Shown here: one piece after another, positions 54,101 through 61,664 of the stretch
Layout of the letters: each line of letters opens with the position of its first letter
Position numbering within the stretch: the first letter of the stretch is position 1
Source: a virus
Length of the DNA: 64,000 nucleotides
Reading direction: 5' to 3' (one strand)
IMG/VR virus record: IMGVR_UViG_3300042332_000818
Span: 1 to 64,000 of that record
Program-made: the position numbers and the translations under genes
The notes under the pieces: model-generated
What the model saw: the letters and a program-made list of their open reading frames with translations, nothing else
Told to the model about the DNA's origin: nothing
Database searches by the model: none

Positions 54101-57100
54101 CCTAGTTACATTGAGGTTGCTACAGTAGAGACTATTGCTGATCGAATGATCAGTGAAGGAATTACTGTTGGTAGATTCTCTACTATTGTAAAGAATGCAG
54201 GAGATAACATCAATGAGATCTCTGGTCTAATTGAGATTGTTAAAGACTCTCCGGCTAAGTATCACGAAGCTTTTCACTCAGTATTTAGACTAATCTTAAC
54301 TGATAAGGAAATACAGAGAGCTCTTGCCCAGGGTGAAAAAGAGCTTGTGCAAAAACTCAAGACTCAAGGTAGAAGTCTTGATTCTGTAATGAATGAGTAT
54401 AGAAAGCAACCTTTCTACTTTTCAATGACTACTCAAGAGCTTAAAGAAAGAGTTGTAGAAGAATATCTTGCTGATACGTTTGAAGAGTTTAAAAAGAATC
54501 CAAGAGCTACAAATACTGCTGTATCAAACAAGTCTACTTTTAGAAAGATTATTGACTTTTTGATTAATCTCTTTAAAGTTTACCGTCCTAGATTTGAATC
54601 TAACGATGATTTGTTTGAGGGAATTGCTGACGGAAGATTTAGAAAAGCCGGTATTGCTAATAACAAATACACCAGATCTGCAATAAACAATGGAGGTGAT
54701 GTAGCCTTTGCTGTAATGCTGAACAAAGGTTCGGTTAGTGTTTCTACCGGAAGCGGTATAGAGGTAATTCCTCAATATGTAAACTCACAAGATACTCAGT
54801 ACTTGATGTCTGCTTTGGTATCTAGAGTTTACACAACCTTGCAGGCTGATCCATCAATTCGTACAAGTGAAGCAATTAAGTTTGCTATTATAGATTTTGC
54901 TAGACTGTTTAATCCTGAAAGATATTCAAATGTTGAACTTAAAGAAAGAGCTTCTGCTCTTCTTTCAGCATTGAAGTCTCCGGTTAACCGTTCTGAAATT
55001 GAGCAGCACATTAGAGAATCTTTAAAGACGTTTAATAACGTTAGAAATCTTCTGAATGATGCTCAAGAAGAACTTGAAGAAGACTTTGGTGGTAATACTT
55101 CTAAGTCATTCTTTAAGAGTAAGGAAGAGCTTGATGGTGTAACATCGTTGCCGACAGTGGTAAAAGCTTTGATAAGCACCACTCCTGTTGTAGAGGCTGA
55201 TGCTTTTGGAAATGAGTTCTTTGTAGATAGAGAAGGCAATCTTACAGAAGAAAGAATTATTGTTCCTGCTTCAGTACAATTGGTTTATAATACTATCACA
55301 AGAATCACAGCGGATAGTGTTGATGAGATTGAAGCGCTAAATAGAATGCTTGCGTTTACTAGATTTAATTCAGATTCTAGTAAGAACTCTCACGGTGTTC
55401 AGTTTATCAATCACGCGTTTAAGGTGTTTAATATTGTTGCAGATGATTCAGGTGCTATAACAAAGCAAAGCTTGCTTAACGTTAGAAACGCTGCTACATA
55501 CCAAGCGTTTATAAAGGCGTTTGCTGAAAAGAGTAAGAGAGACTACACATTTACAGCGGTTGACTCTAGAAATAAGAAGAAGAAGTCTTATGACGCCAAC
55601 AGAAGATCTGAGGGAACTCTCCAATATGATTCTTGGAGATCTGCTTACAATGCAAAGGTTGATTCAATAACGGATGAGACTGCAAAAGAAGCTGCTGATA
55701 TACTTTCTAATCTTACCTCTATTGTAAATAACGTTGCTGTTTATGATCAGAGTGTTTCAACAGCAGTAAAAGACGGGCTTACTCGTTTTGGTGATATTAC
55801 TGGAATTGAAATAGCTCCAGCTTTCTACGAATACTCTTGGTACAAGTACAAGATCTCTGAGAATAAACTTGAAATGACTGAAGCTAACGCTGAAGTTCTT
55901 TCAACAGTTAGACTTTTGTCTTTACCTGTATTAACACCTGAGATCCTAAATCAAATTGGTAAATCTTTACTTGAGAATAAGGGAACGGGTCTTTTCCTTA
56001 GAGATGATTCAGAAAGTTCTAACGAAGAATTGTACACTGTTGGTGGTAGAGTAAAAGCTCTTGCTTCGGGTAATGTCTTCTTCAATGAGAACATTGATAC
56101 AACAAGCTTTACAAATGCTAACGGTAACAAGATTCAGACTTACCAGGTAAAGACTGTACTTACTAAGTTGGTTCAAGCTTTAAAGCAAGGACTTCCTACA
56201 GATGCATACAGAGCTGATAACTATTTGGCTAATAACAAAGAGTTCTTGGCAATACTTCCTGAGATTAATACTAAGTCAATTGACGGTCTTGCTGCTAGAA
56301 GTCTAGATAATGCGGGTGTAAGCTTTAACCAACAAGCCGGTACTGTATACGCTGACTACACTGACAGAGAGTTCTTGTTTAATATTCTTTCTCAGTACAC
56401 AGAGGTAGAGGTTATAAATGGTGTTGTTACAGTACCCCATTTTATCAGAGTACTAGAAGCTGCAAGTACCGGTATGACGGTAAATCTCCCTGTTACAAAA
56501 GCAGTAGACTTTAAGACTACCGGTTGGACAGTTAATTCAGAATACCTAGATGCGCTAGTTGCTGAGGTAGAAAGAGACGTTAGAAGAATTGCAGAAGTTC
56601 AGGATCAGATTGAAAAGGTTGAGAATCCTGCACTTGATGAATCTGAACTTGATTTTGACATTATTGAAAATTATCATAGAGGTGATAAGCTTGGTCTAAA
56701 GTTGTCTCACAACTTAAGATCTCTTCTGGGTGCAGAATTTTCTGAAAAGATTGAAAGCGGTTTAGCTACGGATGCAGAACTTAGAAAGAATCTGGAGTCC
56801 TCTCTTATTAAAAGTGTAGATCAGTTTGTTGATAAGCTCATTCAGAATAATCTTTTACAAAGAAGAAAAGGATTGCTTGAAATAGGAGACAGTCCTTTGG
56901 TGTCAGTTGTTGGTCGTTCTGGAATAGCTGCTTCTAAAGCTGCAAGATTTGTAGAAGACTTGAATCTTTTTCCTATGCAGGAGAAAGACGCACCGGGTGT
57001 TAGAAACATTAGACTCGAAGCTTCTATTGCTCAAATCTTCTTATCTAGTTTCTTGAACGTTTCTTCTTTCAACCAGCTTTTGATGGGTGATCATAACAAA

Positions 57101-60100
57101 CAGTTTAAAGATTCTAAAAACGTTGTTAAAAGAGCAAAAGGTCTTAATGCCTCTGGTATATCTACATCTCACAGCACTTTAGCACCAGAACTTGGTATTA
57201 ATAAAAAGTTTGACGCTAAAGGTGATCTTGTTCATATTACTTTTCCTAATGATCTTTCTCCAGAAAAAACTAAAAGAGATGATGGCCAGTTATATATGAC
57301 CGTTAATGGTCTTCGTTACATACTTTTTGGTATGGGTAGACTTAGAGAACCTGCTATTGCAAATTTCTTGGATAAAATACAAAATGGGTTGCCTGTTAGT
57401 GAAGAAGAAGTCTTTGGTTTAAATGGTACTATTCAGTACAATTCACAAACCAATTCTCTTAAACTTGTTTACTATGATGGTGAGACATATTTAAAAATGT
57501 CAGCTGTTGTTCTTACACCTGAGCTAACTACAAGATTTAGTTCTCCAGGAGCTTTTCTTGACAATCTCAGAAGAGTGTTAGAAAAAGCAGAAGAGACTGC
57601 AACGGTTGCTTTTGGTCACCCTGAAAGTGCTGAAAAGACTTTTGCTAAAAATGCTGTATCAAGTAGAACAGACATTACTCCTTATAATGAAGTCTTGTTT
57701 AAAAAGCATTTTAATGCTCTTGATCCTAACTTCTTATATCTGTCTACTGAAATTCCTTCAAATAAAACTAAGATTACAGATCCTACGCAAATGAAGAGTA
57801 TCCTTATTTCAGGATTTTCAAATGCTGATAAAGTATATGTTGACGGCCAAGAAGTTTCTGCAGTTGCAGCTATTAAAGAGTTGTTACAGCTTAGTGCTAA
57901 AAGAACAGAGAGTAAGTACTTTGAAAGAAGAAAGAAAACTTTTGAAATTGAGGATTTTCTTGATGAGTTTACAAAGTCTTTGGATCTTGGTAAGGTTACA
58001 CCTAAGCTAGATTCGTTTAGACTTGAAGCTGTTGATACTCTAAAGAGTATTGGAGCATCTCCACAGGAGATTGAAATATTTGAGCGTGGTGATATTAACC
58101 TTAATAACCCTGTAACATTATCAAGATTCTATACTTTATTTCTTAGCTACTTTAGTAAGGGTGTAGGTAAAGATATTATTCCTGGTTATAAGCTTACCTT
58201 GATTTCAGACTCTGGTATTGTAATTAGAAGAAGAGCAAACACTGCTATTTCTAATGGTACTAGCGTAGATACTGTTGTAACATCAGATGAATATCTGAGA
58301 ATGTCAGAAGCTGAAAGAAAAAATGTTTATGATGATCGTCTTAGACATGATGTAAAGGTTTACGATAAGGCTGGTAAAATCATAGATACTTATGCTGAAA
58401 TGCTAATGCCCTCTCACTTTAGAGGTAAATCACTTGATAGTGAAAGAACAATGCATTCAGTTCGTATTCCTTCTCAAGCAAGCCAATCTGCAACAAACAG
58501 TAAGGTTGTTGATTATATGCCTGCTTACTATGGTTCAAGTGCTATTCTCCCGCAAGAGTTGATTGATATTACTGGTTGGGACTTTGACGCTGACTCTATT
58601 TTTGTTCATCGTCCTTTTACTTATCGTTTTGAAAACAGAGAACTTGTTTACGGTGAAGAAAAAACTGTAGCTGAAAAGAAGGCTGCTTACTTTAACTCTC
58701 TTATAAATAATAATGAAGAGTATGCTTTGGAGCTTTCACGGTACGAAGATCCTACAGATGAAGTATTAAGAGAAGATATTACCCAGAAAATGGGTATTAA
58801 GTATACAGAAGAGAAGTATAGAGCCACTCCTGAATACATCAACAACAGAATTCTTAAACTAAAAACTGCATTGCAAGGCTCTGAGTCTCGTACTGTTGCA
58901 AAAGATAGTGGTATTCCTAAGTCTTATCAACCAATGAAGACCGTTTCTTATGACGCTTTTGAAAGAAAGGTAAAAGAAGAATCACCTGAGTTTGCTAACT
59001 TCATTGATGCTCAAGTGGGTATTCACGATTCTATTCTTGGTCAACTTGATTTTTTTGGTAACATTAGAGAAGGTGCTGAGAATATCGGTCCGGCTGTAAA
59101 TGGTGTACTTGCTTACTCTCTTTTAAACTTAGGAAGAGTTTCTGGTAATGAGGATGCTGGATTCACAGTAAATGGTAACCGATATAACACATTTGAAAAT
59201 GTTGTTGATACTGACGGTAACGACATTTCAGATAACATGTCTCAAACTGTGAGCATCATGGTTGATAACACTAGTAATCCTGTTGCAAGGATGTACGGTA
59301 TGAGCCTTGAGCAAACCGGTGTTGCTGCATACATGACTTCTCTTGGTGTTTCAGTAGAAGACGCTCTATTATTTATCAATCAGCCTATTGTTAGACACTT
59401 TTCAAATGCTCTTAAAAACTCTAGATCTTCAATCAAGGTTAAGAGTGCTGATAAAGGTGCAAGCAGTAAAGAGATAATGGATCAAATGATTCAACTCTTT
59501 AAAGCTAAACTTAAAACTGAAGCTGACGATGTTGAGTCTATAAGTCAATACAAAAATGCAGTAGATGCTTCTGCCGGATATGAAACTTTAAAGTACTCGG
59601 TATTGCCTATAGAAAAGGCTATTGAGGAAATGCCTATCTCAGAAGTTGAGAACCAGCTAAAGCTTTTGTTTCAATTTGATAAAGTAAAAACACAAGCTCA
59701 GATATTCAGTGACTTTGCTAAGCTAACCAAGCTTAACCAGGGTGTTGGTAAAGATTCAGATAGCTTTGATAGATATCTTGAATTAGCCGATATGTTTACT
59801 ACCGAAGAGGGTGTTAAGTCTATTTCAAATTCAGGCTTCCCTGTTGAAGGTATTACCACCGCTATATCAAACAACGATTATCTTACAACTCAAATTAAAG
59901 CGCTTAAAGAACTATCAAAACTGTTTAGAACGGTATTTATTGATAGATCTCCTGTGTTTGGATTTGTTCAGGAGTCTCTTGAAAATGTATTAAGTCCTAC
60001 GGATTACATTAAAAGAGGAGCTGTTGAAAATATTAGAAAGGATTTGATGTCTGTAATTACTGCTTCTGCTTATATGAATAAGCTAGAGGATGGTGATATG

Positions 60101-61660
60101 AGAAACAGTAATCTTTCAAATGCTTTGATCTATGAAGCTCTTAAGACTAGTCAACCTTCCGTTAAAGACATTACTCAAATTGTAGGTTCACTAAGAAGAT
60201 ACTACTCTGATAAAGGTGTTAGAAATAGATTTATTCAAGATTACCTTTTTTCTAATCCTGCTAAAAAGATTAACGGTCAGACAAATACTAAGAACCGTGA
60301 GCAGGTAAATAGAGTATCTCTTAACAGCTGGAGCAAGCTGTCACCTGAAATTGGCGATATGCTCTACAGAGATTTTGTAGATGGTATTAGTAATTCTGAT
60401 GTACTTGATAACGGTATTACTGTTAGATCAGCATTCTTGGATCTTGTACACTACTTGATGGTTAAAGACGGCTTAAACTTTAAGAGCGGAAGCTTCCTGT
60501 CTTATGTTGCACCTATTGCACTTAGAGACATATTTGCTTCTAATAATGAGGCGATTAACGTTCTTAAAGATGCTGAAGGAATGCTTACAAAGTCAAGCAA
60601 AGTATTTGGTGGACCGTTGGATGTGTTTATTGGAGACTTCCTTATAAACTGGCCAAAGCATGCGGTAAACCAAAACGCTATAAAGACTTTGTTTACACCT
60701 GACTATAAAGATGAAAGAAAAGAAATCTTTGATGCTTTATTTAAGCAGGTTACAGAGGATCGTTTAAACGTTAGCATCTTTGGATATCAATCAGCGTTTG
60801 AAGAAAATCTTAATGTTGATCAAGAGTCTGAAGGATATGCCGATTACTTTAAGAAGGTAGCTCCTGTATTTGGTGCTTCACAGTTTAACAGTGTGAAATT
60901 TGAATCAGGAACTAAGACAGAGTTTCCGTTATACATAATTAAGGATAAAAATCTTTACAAGCTTTACTATTACTATGGTGGGGTTACTGATTCTGAATTT
61001 TTTAATACTGCAGACGGAAAGGCTAGAAAGATTTCAATTGGTAATAACAATGTTGTAGCTGTATTGAATGCTTCTAAAAGAGAGTTGGGTAGAGTCGGGT
61101 TCTTCGGTTCATTTGCTCAGTACGAGAAAGTTAATGTAAAGGGTAACAGATCTCAAACTGGTGCAGGATACATCTTTGGTGATCTTCCAAACTATACTCT
61201 ACTAGAATCTCAAGCTACTACTCCTACTTTAAAGACTGAACCTGCTGCTACAAGAACAGTTACACCTGTAAATCCTAAGCTTGAACAGGAAGCAGTGGAA
61301 CAAAGATCTGCAATTATTAAAAATGCAGTATTGACAGCAACAACTACTGATAGTGAGTTTGCTGGAAATATTGACTTTGAAAATTCAAATCTTGGAGGAA
61401 GACGTATAACAAAAGTTCCAACTTCTTTCCTTGAAACTTTAAATACATATCAGCTTACCGAGCAAGATCGTAATAAGCTTCGTCAACTATATGAAAATAA
61501 AGCATTTACAACTTTAGAGACAGGTAATATAGATGTCTCAAGTTTTAGTAAATTTATGGATCTTATAGAAGAAACGATTCAAGTTAATAGAAGTGTGCAA
61601 AATCTTGACGATATTATTGATAGAATGCAAACTTGTTACGGTATAACAATCAACCTATAA
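48182..61660 (+). CDS. Giant virion RNA polymerase with HExxH metallopeptidase motif, 4492 aa
   Basis: Predicted at about 500 kDa. Residues ~150-200 and ~500-523 are Gly/Ala-rich hydrophobic segments (LGFIGGMVLGSLPESAALAF; AFLSGAFVGGVAGGAM) that may aid membrane passage. Long helical or coiled regions follow to ~1100. H2028-E-A-F-H2032, with E2093/E2094 in EEYLAD, is a gluzincin-like metallopeptidase motif. The polymerase part spans roughly 2900-3900: GDHNKQFKDSKNVVKRAKG, a DGQ motif at 3034-3036, a Lys cluster near 3195-3207 (NKTKITDPTQMK) and the catalytic-loop motif D3467-F-D3469-A-D3471. The matching crAss-like enzyme (phi14:2 gp66) is a single-chain polymerase with two double-psi barrels that transcribes early genes after ejection. 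Domain edges are estimates. Confidence 0.8.
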   Translation: MDFNANPLFPNTSNPKVSGISPELLADFNSALAQAAPEFRPEPNPLFTRFPNENFGLYETNYERYARRSNFDELGFSPYRDNDAIYNAEANFAGELWRGLQGAAMLTGSTAFDMLKGTGDILTLDFKGLMAPDMGAAAEFEDINRIYGSTKGGATGFIANGATQLGFIGGMVLGSLPESAALAFATAEAGGAAGFLNIGRKIGQGLRIIDKAADATAAAKAAQAASATSTVLKNAETVRGAGAVADWLATTSPQIAKITGNPILKFFNPLENTVGYIDDVAKAASAGTALPSIGKGVGAVMRDGQIFKAAAVEASLEGGFVAKNLSDKALNEFYETNGRLPNEEELAEIKEKVTEAGARTTAWNLPVILFTDKLLFGPMLNKLDKTISRGIGADLQGLVRNADGTVAAKQVLGASARKSVTLEGKEFLNSLLQPGKYLTRGSAFLKNGLGEGAQEVFQEYASKTMEDYYGDILSSPMGIPKMDVMGYLKENISNTGADEGLAFLSGAFVGGVAGGAMSKVAKAAKINAGINTFINQTNESGEKMSFKERYQAYKAEQQKINNELADTINSAIQSPVDLFERSIRTNEDTKKLLRQIQIGNLIQDEKLVRDAAEELRFNKIYTALDTGTFDLLTGKLATLKQLDDVGIVEATGSANAEEARARLDKTIQRANEIKNRYDSVKSKYPNPFDYSMYEYATDAYNQAYLANKGYEEALRDYIFMGETIDKLKERNASLKSAFGSTSIAPKITSLDVDVITNLSNLRKEMSLLSDEVLAEDAAVTPDQKKIIANKKARLKVLTEYNDALNAFHAAEKEGKGTKRKEAKLKSSFAKVVSHLNEVSEVESQYSEDSFNELFAQLKDYQRNDIDSLQLGARAATLGNYSTLIDYAKRHSAAMNDVFVNKRKYIKRSVDNFMSAVAQNQNLHSLKEAGYAIPEEELMPYIEEGKIPQNLISLKNGTTVPTTDPSIEGVLETILKPYALTKEEDVKEQEIAKQREEAKAQPKAADTEEARKTAEAIKIVAQISAAEMDNPQAYRALVAETPEVAEVLADFMDAVGDNREAFEFIVTSEGTAFMAFVKKAVDAKKLSSFANDSLKRYLGSQAALNSQVLNDAFDSIIKGEKYQDLGVFLSKFVKVAKVEGFENELGEGVKLLASYPEQDLYLVSLEDYENVAEGSTAQVQYWVINSQQVPNEVIHANDKIYVDLDAAKNALADFLETGSVNTKKNRFTFDGNVLRPGTVILNSNGTRYQVIGVASTDETGRVNAIQIQKQNSKNRPETIKNFNGYTVQTDIKVSEDASKLSPTAEFGYVKRPQFVTGEHNVKLSEYYNSVSETEFLESLVFEVSAPMGGELTETNLQYGGRGENPRIKKRSTDRGSVAVYAVDLTGEPLLLGYLNDPREYIFYSADGKRMEILTKEMVNADLFYGTPNADNVIRAYNNSLNLYDYLVSARGSNNMARIPYSEVSQFATLSLASPGYLFAGEDKVSFSDLKYKTYDGSTVVIDRYQGDAPIVLSGSLTFDQVKEITSVVNSSKAVYENLGRYVLVSKIPNGRVIFTELSAKQMEATEAEALVKELVAAASNKKLNKKEFGDQFNSKLFFAYTGKDTFNDSNVKYKVTFNIVGTEDKLIEASFLPLSGSVKAEQKIRFAPTAKSLEEFINLFNIAIEENNKQLDKSANLKYVKLDPVGADNFYQNISKNITQDDLANTKSNVTHPEMISVNGIKIVDVAGATPMGAVVEDMTSKPAPAVVQEELPAITEPVTDISDVEAKKADIENNDFVIKIKKIGQSYAGGKQFVNTKQTGKEFLEQVNYEMYGEKVQAEHLLYFKDKFDGALYDLINRGYKELTGKTFEEYDAELAALKQQPTSTTQPSTSVKEGVEEGAQPSAGIETFVDTLSVFNNDMLKQDLLVAEAELESYKEGLDIDQTFDNPELDRLENRVNELKKQLNIAYKNVDSYTPETQQELANFLDWVKNSLPSYIEVATVETIADRMISEGITVGRFSTIVKNAGDNINEISGLIEIVKDSPAKYHEAFHSVFRLILTDKEIQRALAQGEKELVQKLKTQGRSLDSVMNEYRKQPFYFSMTTQELKERVVEEYLADTFEEFKKNPRATNTAVSNKSTFRKIIDFLINLFKVYRPRFESNDDLFEGIADGRFRKAGIANNKYTRSAINNGGDVAFAVMLNKGSVSVSTGSGIEVIPQYVNSQDTQYLMSALVSRVYTTLQADPSIRTSEAIKFAIIDFARLFNPERYSNVELKERASALLSALKSPVNRSEIEQHIRESLKTFNNVRNLLNDAQEELEEDFGGNTSKSFFKSKEELDGVTSLPTVVKALISTTPVVEADAFGNEFFVDREGNLTEERIIVPASVQLVYNTITRITADSVDEIEALNRMLAFTRFNSDSSKNSHGVQFINHAFKVFNIVADDSGAITKQSLLNVRNAATYQAFIKAFAEKSKRDYTFTAVDSRNKKKKSYDANRRSEGTLQYDSWRSAYNAKVDSITDETAKEAADILSNLTSIVNNVAVYDQSVSTAVKDGLTRFGDITGIEIAPAFYEYSWYKYKISENKLEMTEANAEVLSTVRLLSLPVLTPEILNQIGKSLLENKGTGLFLRDDSESSNEELYTVGGRVKALASGNVFFNENIDTTSFTNANGNKIQTYQVKTVLTKLVQALKQGLPTDAYRADNYLANNKEFLAILPEINTKSIDGLAARSLDNAGVSFNQQAGTVYADYTDREFLFNILSQYTEVEVINGVVTVPHFIRVLEAASTGMTVNLPVTKAVDFKTTGWTVNSEYLDALVAEVERDVRRIAEVQDQIEKVENPALDESELDFDIIENYHRGDKLGLKLSHNLRSLLGAEFSEKIESGLATDAELRKNLESSLIKSVDQFVDKLIQNNLLQRRKGLLEIGDSPLVSVVGRSGIAASKAARFVEDLNLFPMQEKDAPGVRNIRLEASIAQIFLSSFLNVSSFNQLLMGDHNKQFKDSKNVVKRAKGLNASGISTSHSTLAPELGINKKFDAKGDLVHITFPNDLSPEKTKRDDGQLYMTVNGLRYILFGMGRLREPAIANFLDKIQNGLPVSEEEVFGLNGTIQYNSQTNSLKLVYYDGETYLKMSAVVLTPELTTRFSSPGAFLDNLRRVLEKAEETATVAFGHPESAEKTFAKNAVSSRTDITPYNEVLFKKHFNALDPNFLYLSTEIPSNKTKITDPTQMKSILISGFSNADKVYVDGQEVSAVAAIKELLQLSAKRTESKYFERRKKTFEIEDFLDEFTKSLDLGKVTPKLDSFRLEAVDTLKSIGASPQEIEIFERGDINLNNPVTLSRFYTLFLSYFSKGVGKDIIPGYKLTLISDSGIVIRRRANTAISNGTSVDTVVTSDEYLRMSEAERKNVYDDRLRHDVKVYDKAGKIIDTYAEMLMPSHFRGKSLDSERTMHSVRIPSQASQSATNSKVVDYMPAYYGSSAILPQELIDITGWDFDADSIFVHRPFTYRFENRELVYGEEKTVAEKKAAYFNSLINNNEEYALELSRYEDPTDEVLREDITQKMGIKYTEEKYRATPEYINNRILKLKTALQGSESRTVAKDSGIPKSYQPMKTVSYDAFERKVKEESPEFANFIDAQVGIHDSILGQLDFFGNIREGAENIGPAVNGVLAYSLLNLGRVSGNEDAGFTVNGNRYNTFENVVDTDGNDISDNMSQTVSIMVDNTSNPVARMYGMSLEQTGVAAYMTSLGVSVEDALLFINQPIVRHFSNALKNSRSSIKVKSADKGASSKEIMDQMIQLFKAKLKTEADDVESISQYKNAVDASAGYETLKYSVLPIEKAIEEMPISEVENQLKLLFQFDKVKTQAQIFSDFAKLTKLNQGVGKDSDSFDRYLELADMFTTEEGVKSISNSGFPVEGITTAISNNDYLTTQIKALKELSKLFRTVFIDRSPVFGFVQESLENVLSPTDYIKRGAVENIRKDLMSVITASAYMNKLEDGDMRNSNLSNALIYEALKTSQPSVKDITQIVGSLRRYYSDKGVRNRFIQDYLFSNPAKKINGQTNTKNREQVNRVSLNSWSKLSPEIGDMLYRDFVDGISNSDVLDNGITVRSAFLDLVHYLMVKDGLNFKSGSFLSYVAPIALRDIFASNNEAINVLKDAEGMLTKSSKVFGGPLDVFIGDFLINWPKHAVNQNAIKTLFTPDYKDERKEIFDALFKQVTEDRLNVSIFGYQSAFEENLNVDQESEGYADYFKKVAPVFGASQFNSVKFESGTKTEFPLYIIKDKNLYKLYYYYGGVTDSEFFNTADGKARKISIGNNNVVAVLNASKRELGRVGFFGSFAQYEKVNVKGNRSQTGAGYIFGDLPNYTLLESQATTPTLKTEPAATRTVTPVNPKLEQEAVEQRSAIIKNAVLTATTTDSEFAGNIDFENSNLGGRRITKVPTSFLETLNTYQLTEQDRNKLRQLYENKAFTTLETGNIDVSSFSKFMDLIEETIQVNRSVQNLDDIIDRMQTCYGITINL

Positions 61661-61664
61661 TTAA

